The position numbers and the translations under genes were made by a program. The notes beneath the pieces are model-generated. The model ran no database searches, was not told the origin of the DNA, and saw only the letters and a program-made list of their open reading frames with translations. Positions 32,930 through 40,973 of a stretch of 64,000 nt of DNA are shown here, in pieces. The DNA comes from Brooklawnia sp937867175. Lineage in GTDB: Bacteria; Actinomycetota; Actinomycetes; Propionibacteriales; Propionibacteriaceae. The stretch is from NCBI GenBank assembly GCA_036821905.1, contig DAISIR010000011.1, positions 1 through 64,000 on the forward strand. Direction: 5' to 3'. Within the stretch, counting starts at the first letter, position 1. Each line of letters begins with the position of its first letter.

Positions 32930-33712
32930 ATGGCAAGGAGTGAGGCGGCCAAAGCCTTGGCCGAGAAGCAGAAGGCCGAGGCCAAGGCCCTGCGAGAGAA
33001 GAAGCGGAACTCCGACAATCCCGCTGACTGGAACACTTTCAGGCAGATCCGTGAGTCGTTCAAGATCACCCATCAGATCGACCCGCAGTTGCCGTACTGG
33101 TTGGCCGGATCGTGGCTCGCGGTCACTCTGCTGGGGCTGGCGTTGGGCCTGATCTTCGGGCGGTCCGGGAGCCTCGATTGGCTCTGGGGCCTGATCGCTG
33201 GCGCGCTGTTCGGCGTCACCGCTGCCATGTTCATGCTCACCCACCGCACCAAAAAGGGCGCCTACACCCGCTACAAGGGGCAGCCGGGCGCCGGCGAGGT
33301 GCCGCTCAGCATGCTGAACAAGAAGAAGTGGACCACCCAGCCGGCGATCGCAGTCACCCGGCAGCAAGACTGCATCCACCGTGTGATCGGCGAGCCCGGT
33401 GTCGTGCTCGTCGGTGACGGTGATCCCGGCCGGCTCAAGCAACTGATGTCGACCGAGGTCAAGCGCCACCAGCAGGTGCTCTACGGCATCCACGTCGAGG
33501 CCATCCAGATGGGCGACGAGCCTGGTCAGGTGCCGATCGAGAAAGTACAGAAGCACATCGAGAAGCTGCCCAAGACGCTCGACGCCGTCCAGATCGAAGA
33601 GGTCAAGGGCAGGCTCAAGGCGCTCGACGCCATGAAGTCGCGAGTGCCACTGCCGAAAGGCCCGCTGCCCACCTCGATGAAGGGTTCGCGCAGGGCGATG
33701 CGGGGCCGCTGA
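32930..33712 (+). CDS. DUF4191 family two-helix membrane protein
   Basis: A 260-residue protein with a Lys/Ala/Glu-rich N-terminus (1-30), two transmembrane helices at about 60-80 and 85-104, and a basic cytoplasmic region that contains PAIAVTRQQDCIHRVIGEPGV. This is the DUF4191 pattern, a family usually close to lipA and glnA in actinobacteria. Function unknown. The following ABC-F gene starts on the base after its stop, so the two are co-transcribed. Confidence 0.83.
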   Translation: MARSEAAKALAEKQKAEAKALREKKRNSDNPADWNTFRQIRESFKITHQIDPQLPYWLAGSWLAVTLLGLALGLIFGRSGSLDWLWGLIAGALFGVTAAMFMLTHRTKKGAYTRYKGQPGAGEVPLSMLNKKKWTTQPAIAVTRQQDCIHRVIGEPGVVLVGDGDPGRLKQLMSTEVKRHQQVLYGIHVEAIQMGDEPGQVPIEKVQKHIEKLPKTLDAVQIEEVKGRLKALDAMKSRVPLPKGPLPTSMKGSRRAMRGR

Positions 33713-35497
33713 GTGGCGGTCAGCGCACCCAACCTGATCAATGCGGAGGGCCTCACCAAGGGTTACGGCACCCGCATCCTGTTGGACCAGGTCAGTCTCG
33801 GTCTGTCAGCCGGTGATGTGATCGGCGTCGTCGGACGCAACGGCGACGGTAAATCGACCCTGCTCGGCCTGCTCACCGGATCGGTTGAACCCGACGCCGG
33901 CAGGGTCATTCGCACCGGGGGCATCTCGGTTGCGGTACTTGCCCAAGCCGAAGAGCCGACCGGCGGGCAGGACGTCCGCGACTTGGCACTCGGCGGCCGG
34001 CCCGACCATGCCTGGGCGGCAGACCCCCGGCAACGCCGCATCGTGGCGCACCTGCTGGCCGGCATCGAACTGGACACCGCGGTCTCGGATCTGTCGGGCG
34101 GCGAGCGGCGGCGGGCCGCCTTGGCCGGTCTGCTGACCGGACGCCACGACCTGCTGGTGCTCGATGAGCCGACCAACCACCTCGACGTGGAGGCGGTGGA
34201 CTGGCTGGCCCAGCACCTGCGCGAACTGCAAGAGCGCGGTGTCGCCATGCTGGTGGTCAGCCACGACCGTTGGTTCCTGGACGCCATCTGCACCCGGATC
34301 TGGGAAGTGCACGACGCCCAGGTGGACGACTACGAGGGTGGTTATGCCGCCTACGTCTTGGCTCGGGCCGAACGGAGTCGGCAGGCGGGCGCCAACGAAC
34401 AGCGCCGCCGCAACCTCGTCCGCAAGGAACTCGCTTGGCTGCGGCGTGGTGCGCCGGCCCGCACCTCCAAGCCGAAGTTCCGCATTGAGGCCGCCAATGA
34501 GTTGATCGCCGACGTCCCCGAGCCGCGCGACCGGCTGGAGCTCTCGAAGTTCGCGATGGCCCGGCTGGGCAAGGACGTCATCGACCTTGCCGACGCGTCG
34601 GTGGTGCTGCCCGACGGTCGGCCGCTGCTCAGCCGGATAACCTGGTCGATCGGACCCGGCGACCGGATCGGCCTGGTCGGGGCCAACGGCTCCGGGAAGT
34701 CCACCCTGCTGCGGCTGCTCGCCGGTGAGCAACGGCCTTCTGCCGGCCGGGTCAAGCACGGGCTCACCCTGCGCCTGGCCCATTTGAGCCAGCACGTCAC
34801 CGAACTGGACGACGAGGATCGCGTCTTGGCATCGGTGAACCGGCTGCGGGCCGAGACCAGGTTGGCCACCGGTAGGGACGCCTCGGCGGCCAACCTGCTG
34901 GAGGAGTTCGGGTTCACCGGTGATCGGCTGGTCACCCGCATCGGCGAACTGTCCGGTGGGGAGCGGCGCCGTCTGCAGTTCCTGCGGTTGCTGGTCGGCG
35001 AACCGAACGTCCTGCTGCTCGACGAGCCGACGAACGACCTCGACATCGACACGCTCACGGTGATCGAGGACTACCTCGACAGCTGGCCGGGGACGCTGGT
35101 CGTCGCCTCCCACGACCGCTACTTCCTGGAACGGGTCTGCGACGTCGAGTACGCGCTACGCGGAGACGGCAGCGTCGCGATGCTACCCGGTGGGGTTGAC
35201 CAGTACTTGGCGGAGCGGGCGGCGGCCGGGCAGCTGGAGCGCGCCACTGGTCGTGCCACCGAATCCAGGGTCTCGGACGCGGCCCGGGCCCGCACCGCAC
35301 GCAAGGAGCTCGCGCGTTTGGAGTCGCAACTCGACAAGGCGGGGCGGGCCATTGAGCGGCTGCATGCGCGGATGGCCGAGTCGGCGTCCGATTACAGCCA
35401 GCTCACGAAACTGCAGGTCGAACTCGACACCGCCGAAACCAGGCAGTCTCAATTGGAGGAAGCCTGGTTGCTGGCCGCCGAGGACGCCGAGGGCTGA
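33713..35497 (+). CDS. ABC-F family ATPase (Uup-like, two ABC cassettes, C-terminal coiled coil)
   Basis: A 594-residue soluble protein with two ABC domains and no membrane segments. Walker A motifs are GRNGDGKST (41-49) and GANGSGKST; ABC signatures LSGGERRR occur in both halves; Walker B is LLVLDEPTNHLD and LLLDEPTNDLD. The domains are joined by a linker of about 70 residues, and the C-terminal 80 residues are a charged coiled coil as in Uup. ABC-F proteins act on the ribosome (translation factors or antibiotic protection); Uup-type members are housekeeping. Which function applies here cannot be told. The GTG start directly follows the DUF4191 stop. Confidence 0.88.
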   Translation: MAVSAPNLINAEGLTKGYGTRILLDQVSLGLSAGDVIGVVGRNGDGKSTLLGLLTGSVEPDAGRVIRTGGISVAVLAQAEEPTGGQDVRDLALGGRPDHAWAADPRQRRIVAHLLAGIELDTAVSDLSGGERRRAALAGLLTGRHDLLVLDEPTNHLDVEAVDWLAQHLRELQERGVAMLVVSHDRWFLDAICTRIWEVHDAQVDDYEGGYAAYVLARAERSRQAGANEQRRRNLVRKELAWLRRGAPARTSKPKFRIEAANELIADVPEPRDRLELSKFAMARLGKDVIDLADASVVLPDGRPLLSRITWSIGPGDRIGLVGANGSGKSTLLRLLAGEQRPSAGRVKHGLTLRLAHLSQHVTELDDEDRVLASVNRLRAETRLATGRDASAANLLEEFGFTGDRLVTRIGELSGGERRRLQFLRLLVGEPNVLLLDEPTNDLDIDTLTVIEDYLDSWPGTLVVASHDRYFLERVCDVEYALRGDGSVAMLPGGVDQYLAERAAAGQLERATGRATESRVSDAARARTARKELARLESQLDKAGRAIERLHARMAESASDYSQLTKLQVELDTAETRQSQLEEAWLLAAEDAEG

Positions 35498-35553
35498 GGC
35501 TGGAAGTCGCAGCAGGATGGTCACCCTGGGCAGCGTCCGAGCCTTGTGACAAG

Positions 35554-36338
35554 ATGAACGCCATGTCACAGGAATGGAGCCCGCAAGGCGCCCCCGGCTA
35601 CGGACCGACCCCACCCCCGAGCTACGGGCCGTCCCCCACGCCGAGCTACGGGCCGTCCCCCACGCCGGGCTACGGACCGACCCCCACCGCTGGCGGTCAG
35701 CCCAGCTACGGACCGACCCCCACGCCCGGCTACGGACCGTCCCCCACCGCTGGCGGTCAGCCGGGCTACGCCGGATACCAGACTGCTCCCGCGCCCGGCA
35801 GCTCTTTGGGCCCCGCCACGCCCCAGGTCGGCGCGCCGAAGCCAAAGGACGACAACCCTTTCGCCGCGCTGCTGGACTTCGAGTTCCGGCGCTACGCCAC
35901 TCCGGGCCTCATCAAGATCATCTACATCGTCCTGCTTGTCGCGATTGGATTGTCGATGCNNNNNNNNNNNNNNNNNNNNNNNNNNNNNNNNNNNNNNNNN
36001 NNNNNNNNNNNNNNNNNNNNNNNNNNNNNNNNNNNNNNNNNNNNNNNNNNNNNNNNNNNGGCCTCATCAAGATCATCTACATCGTCCTGCTTGTCGCGAT
36101 TGGATTGTCGATGCTTTTCGGGCTGGTTTCCGGGCTGAGCATGTTGTCCAGCCAATGGACCGTTGGGATGGGGGTGCTCACCATGCTCGCCAGCGGGGTG
36201 GGCGCGGTCGTCTCGGTCCTGCTCGTCCGGATCGGTCTGGAGTACGCGATTGCCACGATCCGCATGTCCAGCGACATCGCCAAGATGCGCGAGGAGTCCC
36301 AGTCCGACGGCAGTCCCTCGGCCGCTGGGCAGCCGTAA
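35554..36338 (+). CDS. DUF4282 family membrane protein, artificially split by a sequence gap
   Basis: The N-terminal part (35554-35959) has an eight-residue repeat of the type SYGPSPTP, then DNPFAALLDFEFRRYATPGLI and the beginning of a transmembrane helix. A run of 100 N follows. After it the same 55 bases recur and the frame continues with LFGLVSGLSML and a second helix to a stop at 36336-36338. In the printed sequence the two parts are in different frames. If the duplicated 55 bases and the Ns are collapsed, they join in frame into one protein of about 209 residues with two transmembrane helices, typical of DUF4282. Start at 35554 or 35563. Function unknown. Confidence 0.82.
35593..35772 (+). 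repeat. 24-bp coding tandem repeat (proline-rich)
   Basis: Six 24-base units begin at 35593, 35617, 35641, 35665, 35701 and 35725; the second and third are identical. A 12-base insert (GCTGGCGGTCAG) follows the fourth and sixth units. They encode a Tyr-Gly-Pro-rich repeat at the N-terminus of the DUF4282 protein, probably an unstructured cytoplasmic tail. Confidence 0.9.
35905..35959 (+). repeat. 55-base sequence duplicated at the left edge of the gap
   Basis: These 55 bases, ending exactly where the Ns begin, are identical to 36060-36114 on the other side. They encode the first transmembrane helix of the DUF4282 protein. The exact match at both contig ends indicates an unmerged overlap, not a biological duplication. 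Confidence 0.93.
35960..36059. other. Assembly gap of exactly 100 N
   Basis: One hundred undetermined bases, the conventional filler for a gap of unknown size. Because the flanks are identical 55-base ends, the true gap is most likely zero or negative (overlapping contigs). Confidence 0.97.
36060..36114 (+). repeat. 55-base sequence duplicated at the right edge of the gap
   Basis: Identical to 35905-35959. Merging the two copies restores the reading frame of the DUF4282 gene from the repeat-rich N-terminus into its second helix. Confidence 0.93.
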
Positions 36339-36361
36339 CATCGCTGAAACAGTTGCGCAAC
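36335..36361 (+). promoter_or_regulatory. GlnR-type box upstream of glnA
   Basis: GTAAC (36335-36339), six bases, GAAAC (36346-36350), six bases, GCAAC (36357-36361). This reproduces the actinobacterial GlnR pattern gTnAC-n6-GaAAC-n6 with correct 11-base phasing over three elements. It overlaps the stop codon of the DUF4282 gene and lies 87 bases before the glnA start. The glnR gene itself is not in this window. Confidence 0.7.
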
Positions 36362-36447
36362 ACCCTCGCGGGTTTTGGTCGCTAGCGTGAACGCGTTCAG
36401 ATTTCACAGTGGCCGGACAAGCCCGGCCCCATATGGGAGGAAGCCAC

Positions 36448-37869
36448 ATGTTCCAAGGCGCCGATGACCTGTTGGCCTACATCGCCGACGAGGGCGTCGA
36501 GAACGTCGACGTCCGTTTCTGTGATCTACCAGGCATCATGCAGCACTTCACCGTGCCGGCGGGCTCGTTCGGCCCCGAGGTCTTCGAGGAGGGGCTGGCC
36601 TTCGATGGCTCGTCGGTGACCGGTTTCCAGACCATCCACGAGTCCGACATGTCGTTGTTGCCAGATCCGACCACGGCCTACCTGGACCCGTTCCGCAAGG
36701 CGAAGACGCTGGTGGTCAACTTCTTCGTGCACGACCCGCTGACCAAAGAGGCGTACAGCCGCGACCCCCGCAACATCGCGCGCAAGGCGCAGGCCTACCT
36801 GGGCACCACCGGCATCGGTGACACCGCCTTCTTCGCACCGGAGGCCGAGTTCTACGTCTTCGACGACGTGCGCTACGAGACCAACGGCCATTCCTCCTTC
36901 TACTCGGTGGACGCCGAATCCGCGGGCTGGAACACCGCCCGCGAAGAGGAGCGCGGAAACCTCGGCTACAAGGTGAAGCAGAAGGGCGGCTACTTCCCGG
37001 TGGCCCCCGCCGACCACTACGGCGACCTGCGCGACGAGATCGTCAAACTCTGCGAGGACGCCGGGCTGGTCATCGAACGAGCCCACCACGAGGTCGGGGC
37101 GGCCGGTCAGGCAGAGATCAACTGGCGCTTCGACGAGCTGCTGACCAGCGCCGACAACGTGATGAAGTTCAAGTACCTGGTCAAGAACGCCGCCTACGTG
37201 AACGGCAAGAGTGCCACCTTCATGCCGAAACCCGTCTTCGGTGACAACGGCTCAGGCATGCACTGCCACCAGTCGATCTGGGAGAACGGTAAGCCGCTGT
37301 TCTACGACGAGACCGGCTACGCGCAACTGTCCGACCTTGCCCGCTGGTACATCGGTGGGCTGCTGGCGCACGCGCCGGCGTTGCTGGCCTTCACGAACCC
37401 GACCATCAACAGCTACCACCGGCTGGTGCCGGGATTCGAGGCGCCGGTCAACCTAGTCTACTCGGCCCGCAACCGATCGGCCTGCATCCGTATCCCGATC
37501 ACCGGCTCGAACCCGAAGGCGAAGCGGATCGAGTTCCGCTGCCCCGATCCCTCGTCCAACCCGTACCTGGCGTTCGCCGCCATGCTGCTGGCGGGCCTCG
37601 ACGGTATCCAGAACCGAATCGAACCGCCGGCGCCGGTCGACAAGGACCTTTACGAGTTGCCACCGGAAGAGCATGCTGACATCGCCCAAGTGCCCGGCTC
37701 GCTGGATGAGGTGCTGCAGGCGCTCGAAGACGACCACGACTTCCTGCTCGCCGGCGACGTCTTCACCGCGGACTTGATTGAGACGTGGATCGAGCTGAAG
37801 CGTGCGGAGATCGACGCACTGCGTCAGCGTCCACACCCCTACGAGTTCGACCTCTACTACCAGATCTGA
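36448..37869 (+). CDS. glnA: Glutamine synthetase type I (adenylylation-regulated)
   Basis: A 473-residue GSI-beta enzyme making glutamine from glutamate, ammonia and ATP; it forms a dodecamer. Landmarks are FDGSSVTGF (N-terminal beta-grasp), EAEFYVFDD (metal Glu), the KPVFGDNGSGMHCHQS ATP-site segment, and NPTINSYHRLVPG. The adenylylation loop DLYELPPEE holds Tyr402, the target of GlnE, which is encoded 9 kb downstream. The ATG 36448 follows GGGAGGA; upstream in-frame starts lack support. A GlnR-type box lies in the promoter region, indicating transcriptional control by nitrogen in addition to adenylylation. Confidence 0.96.
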   Translation: MFQGADDLLAYIADEGVENVDVRFCDLPGIMQHFTVPAGSFGPEVFEEGLAFDGSSVTGFQTIHESDMSLLPDPTTAYLDPFRKAKTLVVNFFVHDPLTKEAYSRDPRNIARKAQAYLGTTGIGDTAFFAPEAEFYVFDDVRYETNGHSSFYSVDAESAGWNTAREEERGNLGYKVKQKGGYFPVAPADHYGDLRDEIVKLCEDAGLVIERAHHEVGAAGQAEINWRFDELLTSADNVMKFKYLVKNAAYVNGKSATFMPKPVFGDNGSGMHCHQSIWENGKPLFYDETGYAQLSDLARWYIGGLLAHAPALLAFTNPTINSYHRLVPGFEAPVNLVYSARNRSACIRIPITGSNPKAKRIEFRCPDPSSNPYLAFAAMLLAGLDGIQNRIEPPAPVDKDLYELPPEEHADIAQVPGSLDEVLQALEDDHDFLLAGDVFTADLIETWIELKRAEIDALRQRPHPYEFDLYYQI

Positions 37870-37922
37870 GCTCCAACCAGCAGGCTCAGGGCATCCAACG
37901 TCCCATCGGGAATAGTCGCCAA

Positions 37923-37958
37923 CTCAAATTGGTTGAACCAACAACCAACTACTTTGAG
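37923..37958 (+). promoter_or_regulatory. Palindromic operator/hairpin over the ribosome-binding site of the VOC gene
   Basis: TTGGTTGAACCAA (37929-37941) is a perfect 13-base palindrome. In RNA a longer hairpin can form: CTCAAA and TTGGTTG (37923-37935) with CAACCAA and TTTGAG (37942-37958), leaving a four-base bulge. The 3' arm contains the GAGG ribosome site (37956-37959), seven bases before the ATG 37967. It may be a repressor operator (MarR-like boxes have similar form) or may control translation. Confidence 0.5.
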
Positions 37959-37966
37959 GAATAGCA

Positions 37967-38842
37967 ATGACCGACCCGAACGAGCGGCTCGACCCGGCCA
38001 CTCACATGGATACCCTGAGCCTGCGCGTCTTTGACCTCGCCACCATGGTCGAGTTCTACACCGACGGCGTGGGCCTGGTGCTGCTGGGCGAGGGCGGCGG
38101 CACACTCACCCTCGGCTTGGGTGATCGTCCGGTGCTCAAGCTCGTGCACGCCCCCGAGTTACGCCGACCACCATCGAGCGCCGCCGGCCTCTACCACTCG
38201 GCCGTCCTCTTCGACAGCCAGGCCGACCTGTCGGCGAGCCTGCTGAGCATCTTCACCAGCCACCCCCACACTTACACGGGTTCGGCTGACCACCTTGTCA
38301 GCGAGGCCTTCTACTTCACCGACCCGGAGGGCAACGGCTTGGAGTTGTACGCCGACCGGCCCCGCGAGAGTTGGCAATGGGACGGCGACCAGGTGCGGAT
38401 GGCGACCATCTACTTGGACCCCTCACAGTTCGTGAACTCCCACATAGATCGTGATCTGGTGGAATCCGGACGCCGTCCCGAACTCTCCGGTGTGCTGGGC
38501 CACGCCCACCTGCAGGTCGGAGATATCGCGACCGCCCACGAGTTCTACGTCGGGGTGCTCGGCTTCGACCAGACCGCCCGGATGGGCCGGCAGGCGCTCT
38601 TCGTCTCCGCCGGCGGCTACCACCACCACATCGGTATGAACACCTGGCTGTCTGCCGGCGCCGGCCCGCGCGACAAGACTCTTGGTCTGGGCTCGGTCGA
38701 CATCGCCATCCCGAGCCGCACCGAACTCGACCGGCTGGTCGAACGGCTGGGTGCCGACAACCGTGAGGTGCGCGACGACGGCGACCGCGTCCTGACCCTC
38801 GACCCGTGGCGCAATGAGGTGCGGCTCAACCTGGCTGTCTGA
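37967..38842 (+). CDS. VOC family (glyoxalase/extradiol dioxygenase-like) protein, CatE type
   Basis: A 291-residue protein with two vicinal-oxygen-chelate modules (about 14-135 and 165-290), like Bacillus CatE/MhqE-type dioxygenases. Possible metal residues are His in LYHSAVL, Glu in NGLELYAD, and His in LGHAHLQVGD. Members act on catechols, quinones or related electrophiles. The gene has a palindrome covering its ribosome site, which points to induction by a substrate-sensing regulator (inference). The GAGG site is seven bases from the ATG. It stands alone between glnA and a convergent phosphatase gene. Confidence 0.83.
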   Translation: MTDPNERLDPATHMDTLSLRVFDLATMVEFYTDGVGLVLLGEGGGTLTLGLGDRPVLKLVHAPELRRPPSSAAGLYHSAVLFDSQADLSASLLSIFTSHPHTYTGSADHLVSEAFYFTDPEGNGLELYADRPRESWQWDGDQVRMATIYLDPSQFVNSHIDRDLVESGRRPELSGVLGHAHLQVGDIATAHEFYVGVLGFDQTARMGRQALFVSAGGYHHHIGMNTWLSAGAGPRDKTLGLGSVDIAIPSRTELDRLVERLGADNREVRDDGDRVLTLDPWRNEVRLNLAV

Positions 38843-38849
38843 GGCTCCC

Positions 38850-39422
38850 CTACCGCTCAGGTCGCCACGCCATCGCCCGTACGCCACCCAGTGGTAACGC
38901 GTCGGCGGCCCAGTCGACCTCACGGTGGCCACGGCCGGCCAGCACAGCGACCAGGACCGCCATCGTGTGGCCGTGCCCCACCAGCACCACTGTCTCGGGC
39001 AATTCCGGCCGACCGGCCAACTCGTCAAGCAGTTGGCGCATTCGGATGTGCAGTTGGGCGATCGATTCGCCGCCCCCCCAGGCGACCTCGGAGATGTCGA
39101 AGCCTGCCGGCACCGGCTCGGACGCCAACTCGGACACCGGGCGGCCCTCAAGGTCGCCCAAGTACTGCTCGCGCAGCAACTCGGTGGCTTCAACCGTCTC
39201 CCCCAGTCGTTCCGCGACTATCGCAGCCGTCCGATGGGCACGCTTGGCGTCCGACGCCATCACTCGCACCGAGCCCACCACCAAGCGCGCCACCTGTTCG
39301 GCAGCGACTCGGGCTTGTCGGGTGCCCAAGTCAGTCAACTCGGCGCCGAGCAACCGGCCCGGGACCAGACGGTCCCGGTTCGCAGTCGACTCGCCATGCC
39401 GCACCAGCACCAGACACACCAC
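38850..39422 (-). CDS. Histidine phosphatase family protein (phosphoglycerate mutase-like)
   Basis: About 190 residues with the RHG motif near the N-terminus (LVLVRHGEST), TDLGTRQA, the second Arg in ASDAKRAHRTA, the acid Glu in GDLEGRPV, and the distal catalytic His in VLVGHGHTM. It removes phosphate from small molecules or proteins; the substrate is unknown. Related actinobacterial members have been linked to cobalamin (CobC-like) or trehalose phosphate metabolism, and cobU-cobS lie 5 kb away, but nothing ties them together. The start is GTG at 39422 or 39419; the frame extends to 39503 without similarity. Confidence 0.85.
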   Translation of the reverse strand: MVCLVLVRHGESTANRDRLVPGRLLGAELTDLGTRQARVAAEQVARLVVGSVRVMASDAKRAHRTAAIVAERLGETVEATELLREQYLGDLEGRPVSELASEPVPAGFDISEVAWGGGESIAQLHIRMRQLLDELAGRPELPETVVLVGHGHTMAVLVAVLAGRGHREVDWAADALPLGGVRAMAWRPER

Positions 39423-39558
39423 TGCCCGCCCCCCAACTCGTCCCACCCGACCCGGTCGTCTGCCGGTTTCACAGTGACGCCACAGCAACCACACCGCAGT
39501 CACCCAGATCAGGACGGTTCGATGGTCTCACTGAACCCCTCAACCCGGGAGATTCCCA

Positions 39559-40170
39559 ATGAACCTGATCCTGCTGGCCGCCGACCTGGTGGCAATCAGC
39601 GTCCTGCTGCTCGCCTTCTACTTGCCCCGCCGCGGTCGTCGCGAACTCGTCTCCAGTTTCCTGGTGATCAACGTGGGCGTGCTGGCAGTCGCCACGGCGC
39701 TGTCGAACGGCACGATCGAGGCCGGTCTCGGGCTTGGGTTGTTCGGCGTGCTGTCGATCATCCGATTGCGCTCTGAGGAACTCACCCATCGCGAGATCGC
39801 CTACTACTTCGCGTCGCTGAGCCTTGGCCTGTTGGGCGGTATCGGCGGCATCCCGGTCGTCTGGGGGCTGGGTCTGATGGCGTTGGTGCTGGCCGCAGTC
39901 GCGATCGGTGACCATCCGCGGGTCAGCGACCACACGGTCGGCGCAGACCTCATCCTGGACCGCGTCGTCACCGCCCCGGAGGTACTGATGGCCCGGGCCG
40001 CCGAACTGGTCGACGGCCAGATCGTCGAACTTTCGGTGGTCCGGGTCGACACGGTGAACGACACCACCACCGTGCGCGTCCGCTACTGCCCTATCCGCGC
40101 CGCGCTGCCTCCCGGCCACACCACCGACGAGCCGGTTGACCGCCGCTCAGACCGGAGGTTGGCGCGATGA
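39559..40170 (+). CDS. DUF4956 family membrane protein
   Basis: A 203-residue protein with about four transmembrane helices in residues 1-120 (starting MNLILLAADLVAISVLLLAF) and a soluble C-terminal domain. The motif LSIIRLRSEELTHREIAYYF is characteristic of DUF4956, which is regularly encoded next to VTC-domain and CotH proteins. The ATG follows GGGAG. The stop overlaps the start of the VTC gene by four bases (ATGA). First gene of a five-gene cassette. Function unknown; probably the membrane part of a polymer assembly or export system. Confidence 0.82.
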   Translation: MNLILLAADLVAISVLLLAFYLPRRGRRELVSSFLVINVGVLAVATALSNGTIEAGLGLGLFGVLSIIRLRSEELTHREIAYYFASLSLGLLGGIGGIPVVWGLGLMALVLAAVAIGDHPRVSDHTVGADLILDRVVTAPEVLMARAAELVDGQIVELSVVRVDTVNDTTTVRVRYCPIRAALPPGHTTDEPVDRRSDRRLAR

Positions 40171-40937
40171 CCGTCACCACTACCATCAGCCTGCCTGAAC
40201 TCGTCGCCGATTCCGCCCTGCTCACCCGGGTCGACCGCAAGTACCTGCTCCCCGTTTCACAACTGTCCGAACTGCAAGACCGGCTCGACGGCAGCGTCCG
40301 GGTCTTGCAGATCGATGGACTGACCTGGTTCGACTACCGGTCCTGCTACCACGACACGCCGGGGTTGTACTGCTACCTGGCCGCCGGACGCCGTCGGCGA
40401 CGCCGGTTCAAAGTACGCACCCGCACATACCTGCAAAGCTCCCAATCTTGGCTTGAGGTGAAGACCCGTGGACCCCGCGGCAGCACCGTGAAGGACCGCA
40501 TCGAGCGGCGATCAAACGCCCACGACGAACTCAGCCTCGCCGAGTTGTGCTGGATCACCCGCACCTTGGGGGATCGGCAGATCGAGGCCCCGGCAGCCGT
40601 CACGCTGGTGCCCACCCTGACGACCAACTACCAGCGGCGCACCCTGCAAGTCGCCGGTCAGGACGGCGAACCACCGTCGCGGATGACCCTCGATGTCGGC
40701 CTGTCCTGCGAGCTGCCTCCCGAGGCACCCGGCGGTTCACTGGTCGTCGGGTTCGACGAGTTCGCTTTCGTCGAAACCAAGGGCGGGCCCCGTGCGTCCG
40801 TGGCCGACCGGACGCTCCGGTCGATGGGGCACCGCCCGCTGGGCATCAGCAAGTACGGGCTTGGTGTCGCCACCTTGCGTCCCGACCTGCCCACCCTCAA
40901 ATGGCACCATCTGCTCGACGTCTGCCTGGCCGCCTGA
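40167..40937 (+). CDS. VTC domain protein (polyphosphate polymerase-like)
   Basis: A 256-residue protein with the fold of the yeast VTC4 polyphosphate polymerase (triphosphate-tunnel type). Basic and acidic tunnel residues can be seen: TRVDRKYLL near the start, FDYRSCYHDTP, RRRRFKVRTRTY, WLEVKTRG, and a late FAFVETKGG. It has no SPX or membrane part. The bacterial family is uncharacterised for the most part. Polyphosphate synthesis or polyphosphate-dependent modification of a surface polymer is the usual hypothesis. It overlaps the DUF4956 gene and is followed by a lipoprotein gene 36 bases on. Confidence 0.82.
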   Translation: MTVTTTISLPELVADSALLTRVDRKYLLPVSQLSELQDRLDGSVRVLQIDGLTWFDYRSCYHDTPGLYCYLAAGRRRRRRFKVRTRTYLQSSQSWLEVKTRGPRGSTVKDRIERRSNAHDELSLAELCWITRTLGDRQIEAPAAVTLVPTLTTNYQRRTLQVAGQDGEPPSRMTLDVGLSCELPPEAPGGSLVVGFDEFAFVETKGGPRASVADRTLRSMGHRPLGISKYGLGVATLRPDLPTLKWHHLLDVCLAA

Positions 40938-40973
40938 ACACCTCCGCACCCACTCTGCGACAAGGAGTCGCCC

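Noticed and set aside
35905..36114. A real tandem duplication within the DUF4282 gene
   Set aside because: Both copies abut a filler gap of exactly 100 N and are identical to the base; an assembly overlap explains this better.
37866..37889. CTGAGC/GCTCAG inverted repeat after glnA
   Set aside because: Six-base stem with a 12-base loop and no T-tract; not convincing as a terminator.
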